In this document: positions 12,177-23,437 of the stretch, in pieces
Position numbering within the stretch: position 1 is the stretch's first letter
Layout: each line of letters begins with the position of its first letter
Assembly: GCA_029582265.1 (NCBI GenBank)
Contig: CM055828.1
Span: forward strand, 3,703,402-3,767,401
Origin: Zoroaster sp. YZ-2022
Lineage: Eukaryota; Echinodermata; Asteroidea; Forcipulatida; Zoroasteridae
Length of the DNA: 64,000 nt
Reading direction: 5' to 3'
Position numbers and translations under genes: made by a program
The notes under the pieces: model-generated
Seen by the model: only the letters and a program-made list of their open reading frames with translations
Told to the model about the DNA's origin: nothing
The model's database searches: none

Positions 12177-12381
12177 TTACATTACATTACATTACATTAC
12201 ATTACATTACATTACATTACATTACATTACATTACATTACATTACATTACATTACATTACATTACATTACATTACATTACATTACATTACATTACATTAC
12301 ATTACATTACATTACATTACATTACATTACATTACATTACATTACATTACATTACATTACATTACATTACATTACATTACA
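12176..12381. repeat. (TTACA)n pentamer array, about 41 copies
   Basis: An uninterrupted pentanucleotide array. On the minus strand it reads (TGTAA)n and directly follows the 3' end of the LINE fragment at 12382-12680, so it is best read as that element's 3' microsatellite tail, later expanded. Confidence 0.9.
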
Positions 12382-12680
12382 ACAAGTATTTATCATGCGC
12401 CATTCCCGAGAGGCTCATGGCGCTTACAAAAGTTAATATGACATAATAAATACAAATCAGGATAGAATAAGACATAAATTGATGCAAAATTAATGAGGAA
12501 ACAAGTGAGTTTTAAGAGCCTTCTTGAAGGCATTAACAGAAACAGATTGTCTGATATAAACAGGAAGATTGTTACATAGCTTGGATGCACAAACAGTGAA
12601 ATATCTATCACCAGCTTGGACTCTTGTGATAGGATATTCAAGGCGGAGATAGTCATCTGTTGATCTTAAATGCCTATTTG
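12382..12680 (-). mobile_element. 5'-truncated non-LTR retrotransposon 3' end
   Basis: The minus strand encodes the C terminus of a LINE polyprotein: RLEYPITRVQAGDRYF, then VCASKLCNNLPVYIRQS, then FKKALKTHLF and a stop at 12490. This is the classical C-terminal tail of CR1/L2-like reverse transcriptase proteins. About 110 bp of 3' untranslated sequence follow, then the pentamer tail. The second copy of the surrounding repeat (28835-28850) lacks this insertion, which dates it after the block duplication. Confidence 0.85.
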
Positions 12681-12904
12681 AATCCACCAAATTCCAACAC
12701 CATGCATGGGCTATATAGTACCGAGTCCATCAAAATGCAACACAACCAGCAGTTTGATGGGTTTGGGGTGGTTAGGGTTAAGAATTTTACAATTAAGAAT
12801 AATTACATTTTGAGAACATAGTTTGGAAAAAAAATTCCAATTTGAAGAAATTTTAGGGAGTATTTCTGAAAACAATTGAATATTCTTCGATCGCGACATA
12901 AATT
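12680..12904. repeat. repeat block C, copy 1, right part
   Basis: Closely matches 28852-29065. No gene is seen. Confidence 0.8.
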
Positions 12905-13870
12905 GCTACACTCGTGCAATTCTGTAGTCTACAGTCTACAATAATTGGCCATTTCATTGGGCGAGAGTCGACAGTCTACAATAAATCTACGAACGCTGAT
13001 TGGCTTAGAGTCTACAGTCTACAATAACGCCACCTCCGTCATTAGCATAAAACAGCGGATCGAATCTCGTTTGCGCGCGTCGCGTTGTGTACGTTACCAC
13101 GGTTTTTCGACTACGCTCAGACTGAACATAATCAAATTACGTTTTCATCAGTGTTAAAGCTCCCAATATTGTTCCTGATCTGGTGTCTGAAAGGTAAGAA
13201 CATAACATAGATTGTGTGATAGATTGTGTAATAAATTCCTTGAGAATAATGTCCGTCTTGTCACTAAATATTTGAGTGCAAAATTTAAAGAAAACTTACT
13301 CGTTAGTTAAAGGTACTTGCACACATTTAATGGCACACAGTACGTTGTGTGGAAAACACCGTCTGTGTGCATATTTATATTGTGTAGGCCTACAATGTAC
13401 ATGTACATGTGCAAAAAGCTGTTGTTTGTCTTATTTTCTACAAAAACCTCCTCCAACTGAGGATTTGAATGAAATGTATAAAAATCAATATTAAAAGCCA
13501 ATTATTTTCATTCAGCTTGTACCCTGGCAGACTTTAAATTCAATAAATTGCAAACCAACACAGGCAAATGTTTACCCGCACATATCCTACTGTCCCTTTG
13601 TAGGTGCCAATAATTTCTTGTTCATCAATGACTTCACTAATTAACACAACACAAGTCTGAGTCAGAGTACGAGTACAACACAAAACAAGTCTGGGTCAGA
13701 GTACAAGTTGGTTTTGGTATGAGTTGACAACATAGCATTGAGGAAGAATATAAATAAACATACTCTAAGACTGTTTAAAAAAAGGTATTTTCAAGAGACA
13801 AATATGTTTTTCTGAACACTTCACTTCCATAATATACAATGTATTATATCATCATGGAGTAAACAATACC
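12905..13870. repeat. repeat block D, copy 1
   Basis: Matches 23438-24665 with small indels. It begins with several copies of the motif AGAGTCTACAGTCTACAATA. Candidate frames inside it are short and unshared between copies. Confidence 0.85.
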
Positions 13871-13899
13871 ATAAAAATTGTGTCAATGTCATTCTTATA

Positions 13900-16800
13900 T
13901 CCGAGTGCAATATTGACAAGTGTCTGTACCCGTCTCAAGATTTTCGAAATAAAACATTTTCCGAAATGTGGGAAATGTACTATAAGTACAAGACGATGTA
14001 CATGAAGAACCCAGAGGCTGCTTCTCCAGAAACAACATCAATGTGCAAGAAGGCATATGAGTTGGTGAGGCACTGGTTGTTGATTCCTAAAAACAGCATA
14101 ACCACCCAGCTTATGAGAAGGTTCCGCCAGTACGTCATTGACAAGAATGATTCTACAGTGAGTACAAGTTAATTAAGATAATCACTATGCTAAAGTGAAG
14201 TCCTCTGCAGTGGCGTAAATCCGTGTTGAAAAGTGGGGATGATTTTGAAATTTTGGTACATTACCACTGTGAAATAGCAAGGAAAAACATCATTATGCGA
14301 AAAAAGAGGTGCGTGCGAGTGTGCATTGCGAAGTCTTGGAGCCCCCCCCCCCCAAATAATAATCTGTGGATGAAGATGCTCTCTTGTGCATCCTCTGCCT
14401 TTCTTGGTCTTATCTTTTGAGCAGGATTAGCTTGAACTGTTTGTTGTTTTATTTGTTTCCAGCTGTCCAAGTTCTTGAAAAAATCAGAGGGCTAAAATTA
14501 GGGAACCGTACAATTTAACCTGCATCTTGAAGCCTACAAAAGGGCTTGGGGTCCTTGGGAAAATTTTGCAGATTAAGATACTCGTTGGTGCATTCTCAGC
14601 CTTTCTGAATTATCTTTTGAGGCACAGTTTGATCTGTTAGTGTTTTCCCCCTACTTATGTTCCCTTTTTGGATTAAAAATTAGGGGCGCTGCATGCACCT
14701 CTTTAATCCGCCCCTGAATGTTTCCATAATTAAAACGCATTTTACAACACAATAAGTTTTAATTTATATTATAATTTATAGAAACACATAATAAATGTTT
14801 CATTTTTGCTGGTTTACTTTTCATAAATTAGTCAAATATTAGGCCATTTTTTCTTCACCATTTGGCAAAATCTGGGGGATGATACCATGGCCCATCCGCC
14901 CCCCCCCCCCCCGGTCCAAAAAGTTGGGGGATATATCCCCCCATCTCCCCGGTCCTCTGCATTACATTCTACAAACAACATCAACACCGGCGGCTTGCCA
15001 TCCAACACAATGCTAATGATATGTATTCCTAAAGTAAGGGCTTTTTGTGGGTAAAGTCCGCCACACGTGTTTTTAAAAATGCAAATTTAAAGTTGCTTAA
15101 ATACTATCCCTTCTTATAATCATATCACGTTTTCTAAGGATATTGTGATAAGGGTGTGTGTAATAATTTCATTTAAAAAATGTGATCTTTCCTTATGGTA
15201 AACAATTCCTTATGTTTATTTTCCCCGCAATCTACTCCAGGCACAAGTAGTCACACTCAATCAACCTGCCCATCAAGTGTATACCATAAGTCATTGTTAT
15301 CACAAAGACTTCAGACAGCTGTGCAGCAAAATAAATCATTCTCTGCATCACAGACGCAAAAGTCAGCTACATCATTCACGTCCGAGCAACAGAAAACAGC
15401 AAAAGAAATCGGCCACATTATCTGCATCACAGACACAAAAGTCAGCTATACATCATTCACGTCCGAGCAACAGAAAACAGTGAGGCTCATCAAGTGCATT
15501 ATCACAAAGTCTTCCAACAGCTGTGCAGCAAAAGAAATCGGCCACATTATCTGCATCACAGACACAGAAAGCAGGCTCTTCATCACTTAAATCTGACCCA
15601 ATAGGAGTGCCAGCCCCTCAGCCACCATCATCCCATTTTCACATATGTTTCATTAATCATTTAAAGCTCTTTAAAATTCCTCAAAGAATAAAGTGTGCAT
15701 GTCTGTTTTTCTCAGTGGTTTCTTTTTAACAATAGGTGTACCCATTAATTTGAGTCGCGTTCACAAATTTGTTATTTGTTATTAAAACATCCAATGTTTT
15801 CTTTATGTCTTCAGATCTGCAAAAAGTTATCTGGTGCAGGTCGGGGAACATCGGAATGGTTCACCAGCATTGGTAATGAGCACAGACAAATTGTCACCTT
15901 TGTATACTGACATGCGACGAATCACAAGACAAGCTGACACCAATGGCAGGAGTAGTCATGGCTCAATATGAAAAAGCTAGTCAACCTTCTCCGCAGGTTA
16001 TGTACGTTGACCGAGGGTGCTGTCGGGACCACGGTGCTACGGCCTTGGAGAAGCTTTTTCATACCTGGATAGATTCAGGGATGGTTGTCCGACTTGATGC
16101 ATGGTACTGGATGCATCGGTTTGATTGTGCTGTTCGAACAGAGAGCCATCCCAAGTATGCTCTCTTCAAGTCTGCCCTGTCTGGTGCGCTGCTTGCCTAC
16201 AACCGTCAAGATTTGGACTTTCTCATCAAGGCTGTGCGTGCTGGGTCTCCTACCAATTACAATTAATTGTCAGATGAAGATGTAATGCGGCTTCACATCT
16301 CAAACGAAGTCCTCAAACACTACATCAGGAGGATAACTCTTGGTGCTCGTGAAACCTTCAGGCGTGTCAATTATATTATTGATACACTAAAGGGGAATGC
16401 AGGATGTGATGAGGATGTAATCTCTCTGTTCAAATCATCAGAGGCCATTGATGAATGCTGGGATGCACAGCAGAAGCATCTTGAATGCTTGCAAGATCCT
16501 CCAGGGATGACCATGTATCGTGTGGCAAAGCTCTCAGTCAAAAACGGTGTTCAGCTGCCCTACTATGCAGGAGTGCGTGGAAACAACAGCCTGGAGGGAT
16601 TTCATGTCCATCTCCCTAGTATGATACCAGGTACACTTTGATCAACTTCGATCAGTAAAATCTCTACTTTACAAATTTCATCATCTATGGAAAGTGCTCA
16701 AAGCCTCCCTTTATATTAAGATCTTTTGAAATTTAATTTCTAATCAACATGAAAAAAAAACTTTGATCCGAAAAGTTGCCATGTTTGAGAAAATGTTATC

Positions 16801-18537
16801 TTTAAAAAAAAGTACATTGGAATTTAAACAGGCTGAAAGTAGCTTCTCACACACACAAATACATATATTACAAAGTATGTCGCCTTTTTGCTGTTTCCTC
16901 ATCAAAAAACGTGAACATCACCCAAAGATTAGTTTACAGAATTGTCTCTTGAGAACTATTGCTAGAGCTCATGCAAATCCAGTGATGAATAAGTTGTTAA
17001 ATTTATTTGATTGAACATGATCAACAAAATTGTGAATATTTAAATTGTGCTTTTACAGGACCTCGATGTTCAGCCCGACCCTGTAATTTCTCGATGGAAT
17101 TCAGACCGGGAAGCAGATGCAGCGTTTGAGAGAAAGGGTAGGAGGAACAGGATCTATTCTTCAGCATTGATCCATCGGCTGAACAACTATTGCAAGGCTC
17201 TCTTTGGTGAGGAGGTGACCGAGGAGGAAAACTTCTTCCCATCCGCTAAACCACTGATGAACTCCTGGGTTTAGAATACCTGTTCAAGCAAAGCACCGGC
17301 AGCACAGCTGAAGTAAATATCACCTCCTCTGCAGCACTTCAGGATGACGGCCCAACTGAGGAAGAAGAGGTGACAACAGACGCTGGTGTTGGGGATCCTA
17401 ATGATGATGGATATGACAGTGAAGATCACCAATCTAAAACTACTCCTATAAACCCTCTCCATGTAGTGTTGACGAGCAATGAGAAAGCTGAAGATTTTGA
17501 TCCTGCTTGTGTGAGTAATAACTGAAAAGAAGTTTGGGGGTTCTTGTTGAAATTGAAAAGTTGCTGCCAAAGAAAAAAAATTGTTCTAACCTCTTACTAT
17601 AGAACGTTTGTAAATCCTTCAAAATAATACACCAAGGAGGTGTAGTGGATTCATTGTCAAAACCAAGGGGACATCAAAACCTTTGTTATAGTATGTATTT
17701 GTTTCTTTTGCAAAATCAAACACCTGCTCGAGAATCCTAATTAAACACAGCCACATTTTGTTATCAGTCCAGCTTGTACCAGTGTCGTACATAAACGAAT
17801 TTTCTGTCAATTTATTTTTAAGGTTGTTTTTATTGAAATCTTTGTTTTCCCCTTCTCAAACACAGGAAGATGTTTGTAGCTTGAACCCACTTCCCGGCTT
17901 CCACCAAGTGGAAAAGCTTAGCCTGCTTTTAGCGGACATCGCTGAGGAAGAAGGACGTCTTGCACTCACAGCTGAGGTGAGGAAGAAAGTTTTTGAGGCT
18001 TGGGGAGAGCTAAAGGATCACGACAAGTGCCCCCAAAATTCCATACAGTGTATAAGACCCATTGGGGAAATACACTGTATGGACGCACAAAGCGTGACAG
18101 CTTGACCGAAGCTGCTATTACACAGAAAATAAAATTCCGAAACGCCTTCACATCAGCCCAACCTATCGATGCGAAGAAAAACAGGCTGGTATACTGCACG
18201 GTCAAGCAACTCTGGCTCCGTTGCAGTAATCAATCCTCACCAGACAAAATACGAATCACAAAAATGTATGAGCGGATGCATCAAAGAGTAATGGTGGATG
18301 ACCCGGTGCTGAGCAAGCTTAGCATTCCGCTGCCGAGGATTAATTCCAAGTCTGTTCGTGATTATATCAGACGACAGGAGGCACTAGCAAGCATTGGTAC
18401 AACAAACCAGGGTATTGACTTGACCCATCGCTACCAGAGCATATCCAGTGAGCCACTGCCTGATGCACCCCAATTCCCAGCAAAAAGAAGTCAACCAAAC
18501 TGGCCCGAGACAACGTACCCTGAGATTGACTGCTGAG
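13900..18537 (+). pseudogene. DUF6729-like multi-exon gene, broken
   Basis: Protein-like segments occur in order. (a) About 13920-14157: YELVRHWLLIPKNSITTQLM, ending at GTGAGT. (b) 15240-15600: Ser/Thr/Gln-rich repeats. (c) 15816-15910: WFTSIGNEHRQIVTFVY. (d) 15943-16630: SPQVMYVDRGCCRDHG, VVRLDAWYWMHRFDCAVR and NSLEGFHVHLPSMIPG. (e) 17059-17512: VISRWNSDREADAAFERKGR, then an acidic tract. (f) 17868-18537: VMVDDPVLSKLSIPLPRI. The segment (d) motifs resemble the DUF6729-type proteins that occur in large, transposon-like families in fish and marine invertebrates. There is an in-frame stop at 16264-16266, frameshifts near 15911, 17265 and 18040, and splice joins that do not close. I call it a decayed copy. 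Assignment to a transposon superfamily is not possible by eye. Confidence 0.6.
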
Positions 18538-18600
18538 CTGGGACGAAAATCACAAAATCCAAGCAGGACATTTTAGAACTACGTCGTCGGCCAATACCAG

Positions 18601-18870
18601 CAACCCAAACGTTGGCTTCACTAGCTGGTTCTTCTGGTGTATGTAACAGCTGTTGGTTTTGCTGGAGACTCATCCACGACTACTTTGCCCACTCCATCAA
18701 CTCGGCCTTCATCGACTGATGACATCACTTTGCCAATACCATCAACCCAAACGTTGGCTTCACCATGGAGCTATAAAACGGCCGTTTTATAGCTCCATGG
18801 CTTCACTAGCTGGTTCTTCTGGTGTAACAGCTGTTGGTTTTGCTGGAGACTCATCCACGACTACCGCATA
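18601..18870. repeat. local duplication (period about 141-170 bp) at the end of the broken gene
   Basis: The stretch from CAACCCAAACGTTGGCTTCA through the phrase GCTGTTGGTTTTGCTGGAGA occurs twice, near 18598-18690 and 18741-18865. The second copy carries the 36-bp palindrome insertion described separately. Confidence 0.85.
18763..18800. mobile_element. perfect 38-bp palindrome with 7-8 bp flanking duplication
   Basis: CCATGGAGCTATAAAACGG is followed directly by its exact reverse complement. Flanks read GGCTTCAC on the left and GCTTCAC on the right of a 36-bp CATGG...CCATG core. The sister copy near 18613-18630 has a single uninterrupted GGCTTCACTAGCTGG. This has the hallmarks of an insertion with target-site duplication and two terminal repeats but almost no interior. 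Confidence 0.75.
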
Positions 18871-20770
18871 TAAATTTACATATAAATCAAAGATTTTTAT
18901 TAAGTGTCATATCTCCTGAACTACATGACATAATCTTTGCATTTGTAGATCATGAATTACTAATGGTTCACTTTATGCTCAGACATGACCCCATTTTTAC
19001 CCTTCCTTCCAGTCCACACTTAAATGAAATGAAAAAAAATTGTTATACAGCCAAAATATGGTTTGGTACTTGGATATGTGCCATGGTTTCTATGTACTAT
19101 ATGAAATCATCAAAGATCCTTTTGGAATGAAGGTTTGATGACGTCATGCTTTGTAGTTAGTGACGGGTTTAAAAAGGCTGGTTTTTCCATCTCACACTTT
19201 AATACACTCTAAAAACTCCCGGGTCAGATTTGACCCAGAATGGGTCAAATCTGACCCATACTCCGGGTTGGATATGACCCGACACTTTCCGGGTCAGGAT
19301 GACCCGTAAAGTTGGGTCAGATTATTTGACCCGGAAAACGGGACAAATAATCTGACCCAACTATTCGGGTCATCCTGACCCGGAAAGTGTCGGGTCATAT
19401 CCAACCCGGACTAACGGGTCAGATTAATGTTGACCCGGATTCCGGGTCTAATGAGATAAGCATGTCTTCCATGTATTTAAGAAGCCTTATCTATGGCAAA
19501 CAATCAAATAAAACAATTTTTTTGTTTTTTATGTAACATTCAGCTTGAACTGTTAAATTTCTATAGTAAATTGCCATAAATAAGTGCATCTTTCTATAAG
19601 GAACACATGCTTACCTTGTTAGGACGGCCTAGAAGACAACACAATGTAATTTGAAAGGATAACTGTAAAATGAAAAGAAACAAACAATAATGAAATGATC
19701 TTCTGATTGTTATATGTATTTATTTCTCTTTAACTGTTTAAAATAATGTTCATAAATAGTCATTTTAAAGTTATTGTTTAAAGGTGGCAATATCGTCACG
19801 ATCAACAGGACATGGAATCAGAGTTCAAGTTCTATGACTGAAAATAATTTACATTTACTTTGCTTTTTGCTGACAGAGTGCTCAGTGCTCAATACTCAGT
19901 GTTTCTCAAATTCATTTAGGCAGAAAATTGTTAGGTAACTGATTGCGAAAATGTTTGAGTATACATGTACATCCCAATGCTTTTACTTGGTAGGTGAATC
20001 CTTGCTCAACTAAATCACATCTCAGAGTATTTCAACCCAGGTATGGAAAGCACAGAGTAATTAAATGTATACGAAGCACAATGAAACAAAGTCACATATT
20101 ATGCTGCCATGTTTGTAAATAAACATTGTTATATGTAGGCCTACATGTAGTCATCTTTTGTACATGTATCTTGGGTCAATTATTTCAATTATTACCTGTG
20201 ACAAAGTAAGCTTGGATAATAAAAGCAATATAGTAAATGTGTCAGATAACACCAAACATATTCCTATGTGTTATTTTGTTATGCTTTAGTTGTGTGTCCA
20301 CAACACAATTTTCAAATAAGCGGACTTGTATTCAATTGGCAAGGTGACAAATAATGAGAAACTAAGTAATTCCTGAGGATTTCTTTAAAATTATAATATG
20401 GGACCTAAATTAGCTCCATGGGACCTAAATCAGCTCCATGTGACAGGGGTTCATGAACTTTGAATAAGAACAAAAATATTATTTCCACCTTAGCTCTCTT
20501 TATTATAAACTTTACTTTATTTCATTAAATCAGCCTCAAATTTGCCTTTAAGATGAAATGAAAATGAATGGTTACTACATAACAGTGGGGTTTCAATAAA
20601 AGGAAGATTGAATCACATTACAATTTGCATGATTTAGACAAGACAAGTACCTTTAAACGCACTGATCAGTGCATAGATTCATTCATAAATTTACTCATTA
20701 GGTGGCGTTAAAAATTCCGGGGTGCTGATTGGTCAAGGATTGCACGAAGAACCAGTCGAACGCCTTCCCC
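18863..20770. repeat. repeat block E, copy 1
   Basis: 18863-19207 matches 26671-27017, and about 19850-20760 matches about 27345-28200, both in the same orientation. The central parts differ. Copy 1 alone carries the GGGTCA palindrome element. No gene is seen in the block. Confidence 0.85.
19210..19450. mobile_element. GGGTCA/TGACCC palindromic element
   Basis: About 240 bp made almost entirely of GGGTCA and its complement. The core is a near-perfect hairpin with arms 19263-19328 and 19345-19409 (about 65 bp each) around a 16-bp loop; an outer, shorter hairpin lies at about 19220-19260. Block E copy 2 lacks it (position about 27017), so it is an insertion, probably a foldback MITE. Confidence 0.8.
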
Positions 20771-20870
20771 ACAGTATCGGTACAGCGGCATTTGTGCGTA
20801 CGAGTACGAGGTGACCTTTGCTTGACCGGCCTATTGTAGACTGTAGACCACTGATCTCTGTTATAGTATA

Positions 20871-21815
20871 AAGCCCCTTTCACACTAGACGTATTTCCCG
20901 GGAAATTCTGGTCGGTCTGTTCACACTTCAAAAGCTACTCCCGGGAAATTCCCGGGAAGTAGCTTATTCCCGGGAAATAATTACCCCTGCTCGGGAGTAG
21001 GGTTAAACGAGTTTTTCCTGGGAAAAGTGTTTTTCCCGGGAAATAGCAACTAGTGTGAAACGAAAGCGGGTATAACTTACCCCACTTTTGCGTCGCGGAT
21101 GTTGGGATGTCAACATGTCTTGAAAGGTCAGCGAGGTCACAAATAGCGCGCCAAATAATTCGCGCGGAAATATCTCGTGTTGTATTTCAGTACTTTTGAA
21201 ACTTTCCATCTTAAAATATAAATATCTAAATCTGTAAAATAACGCGATATATTTAGTTTTATAGAATGTGAAGAAATGGTTTTAGAATTGAATAAAAGAA
21301 TTGTCGCGGACAAGGCTATGTCTCGTTTACATGTATTTATAATGGTTAGGTACCAGTCTCCCTTTTCTCAAGCGGCATGCGTGTACGGTAGCATTGTCTT
21401 CGGTAGCATTCCGTTAACTCATAATTATAATTATAATATAAATATTATTTGTCATATAATATACTGGTATAATAATATATAGCACGCGAAACTGATGTGA
21501 TGACACGTTTGCAGGAGGCATTTTGGTCGCGACGCGTTGCATGGGAAACAGTCACAACAACCCGGCCGTGGTGCCGGTGGGTGCTTGAGCGCATGGCCCA
21601 GAACATTTTCAACTTCCGCATGGGCCGATTTAGTTTAGCGCATTTCCCGGTATTTGATTGCGAGTGTGGAAACGACCATGCATATTCCCGGGAAATAATG
21701 TTCCCGGGAGTGACCAGATAGGTAGGTCGTTGGGGTGTTGGAGAGGTTAAAAACTCCTGGGAATTTCCCAGGAATATTTTCCCCGGGAATTGGCTCTGTA
21801 GTGTGAAAAGGGCTT
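20871..21815. mobile_element. TIR element rich in TTCCCGGGAA palindromes
   Basis: Terminal inverted repeats AAGCCCCTTTCACACTA (20871-20887) and its complement with one mismatch (21799-21815) enclose 945 bp. The subterminal parts carry many CCCGGG-centred palindromes of the form TTCCCGGGAA; the interior is unrelated AT-rich sequence without coding capacity. A non-autonomous DNA transposon is likely. The superfamily is unassigned. Confidence 0.75.
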
Positions 21816-21954
21816 AATAGAGATAAGTGCTGTAGACTCTCAACCAAGCTGAGGTCGCACAATTATCGTAGACTGTACTCGGATCGTCCAATGAAATGTC
21901 CCAATATTGTAGACCCAACGTCTATACGAACAGTTTGATCTCTCAGTAAATCAT

Positions 21955-23079
21955 TTAAAGGCACCTGGCAATAGGTTTTTTATTGATTTAAACAATAAAG
22001 TATATGTGTATTAACAATAAACAAATTGTTTGAGTGATTATTTGTCAGGATTTATATGTTTAAAAACAATATGAAGTTGTTTGGAGGGTGACTCCGCCCA
22101 TCCCTTTTTGTGACGTCATTCGAGGAAGGATTCGCCGCTGATGGAACATCGACCCCCCTCGACGCCCTCGAGAATTGCCTGTGTTTACACACGTGTGGTT
22201 TGGTTTGTTATAAAAAAAGGCATTTTTCCGGCATTTTCCCAGCAATGCCGACCAGGTGTGTGCTGCTGGATGCAACAAAACAACTAAAGATGGGGTCAGC
22301 CTGCATCTGTTTCCAGCTGATCCCAAATATAGGCGGTTATGGGCAGCGAAAGTCAGGATAACGAGGGCAAAGTGGTCCTGTCCGACGTCGTTTTCAGCGC
22401 TATGCAGTGACGCTATGCAGTTTTCGTAGCACTAGCGGCATTGCTGCACCTATATCGTGAAAACTTGCATGCTTCCCCTTGGGCCTTGTTTTACGTTGTC
22501 GTTTCATCTGAAACTAGGTTACAGGTTAGGCATACATTTTGTAAGTATGTGTGCTGGCAGTTCATGACAGACTTGACAGTTGTGTATAGACTATAGTGCA
22601 ATGACCAATGTGTCATTCTGTCAGGTTTGTCAGAGATTAATTACATAATTAATTGATTCGCTTTCTTTGCACTAGCATGACTAGTAGTAGTACAGTAGTC
22701 ATATATATAATTCTTCATATTGCTTTTTATTCATTTAAAATATGGAAATGGTTTGAGGCTTGATTGAGGTTTCTCATTGTCGTACTCTCAGATTCGGTTA
22801 CTCGGATTCGGTGACGCATCGTACCGATCAGGTACCCAGACGTAATGTATGGGGCCAGACTACACATTTTCTCTTCAAATATCCCCGCCTCGAATGACGT
22901 CACGAACAGCGCCACCATGTGTCAATGTAAAGGGGTGGCCTATTCTAAAGTCGTAAATACAATAAAACCACTATTTCTGTAACCTTAGTTACTTGTTTAT
23001 TCACATTCCACTCATAAAAATGTATATATTTATGACAAAAGCTACATTTGGACAAAATACCAGTGCCAGGTGCCTTTAA
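21955..23079. mobile_element. THAP-bearing TIR element 2 (P-like, non-autonomous)
   Basis: A 16-bp perfect terminal inverted repeat, TTAAAGGCACCTGGCA at 21955-21970 and its complement at 23064-23079, encloses 1125 bp. As in element 1, a THAP exon sits between inner inverted repeats that each contain TGACGTCA (22111-22118 and 22895-22902). The two elements share plan and THAP sequence but differ in terminal repeats, so they are related families and not copies of one insertion. Confidence 0.7.
22244..22415 (+). pseudogene. THAP zinc-finger exon remnant (element 2)
   Basis: It starts MPTRCV. After a small indel it reads AAGCNKTTKDGVSLHLFPAD, then RRLWAAKVRITRAKW and ALCSD, covering most of a THAP domain up to the distal Cys. 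The final histidine region is altered. The frameshift near 22262 and the damaged end make it non-functional. Confidence 0.8.
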
Positions 23080-23096
23080 TCTAACTTTAGTTTGTT

Positions 23097-23171
23097 TATC
23101 AGTGAGAGCGCGAACACAGTCCCTACTATCAAATATTTTACTCCCGAGTTCCCCACATTTGAGGGAATGAA
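23097..23171 (-). pseudogene. U1 snRNA 3'-half fragment 1
   Basis: The minus strand matches the U1 3' half, from stem III (CCCTCAAATGTGGGGAACTC) through the Sm region to the 3' stem (GTGTTCGCGCTCTC). Several substitutions and the missing 5' half make it a pseudogene. Confidence 0.85.
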
Positions 23172-23355
23172 TCGGTACAGTTTTATGTGTTTATCAGGTG
23201 ACTTTTGCTTGATCACCCTACCGTAGACTAAGAGCCAATTTGAGGTCGCACAATTACCGTACACTGTAGACACTCGTCCAATGCCTCAATATTGTAAACT
23301 GTAGAATTACAGTACTGTGGACTCTCTTTTTGTAAATCTAACTTTTGTTTGTTTA

Positions 23356-23432
23356 TCAGGGAGAGCGCGAACGCAGTCCCCACTATCAGAAATTGTACTC
23401 CCGATCGAGTTCCCCACATTTAGGGGATCGCA
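23356..23432 (-). pseudogene. U1 snRNA 3'-half fragment 2
   Basis: As fragment 1, but closer to the full gene at 10604: the 3' stem GGGGACTGCGTTCGCGCTC is intact. A 4-bp insertion is seen near 23404. The 5' half is missing and the flank switches directly to repeat block D. Confidence 0.87.
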
Positions 23433-23437
23433 GACGT

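Noticed and set aside
12081..12446. Frame with ITLHYITLHY repeats
   Set aside because: Translation of the TTACA pentamer array; no protein evidence.
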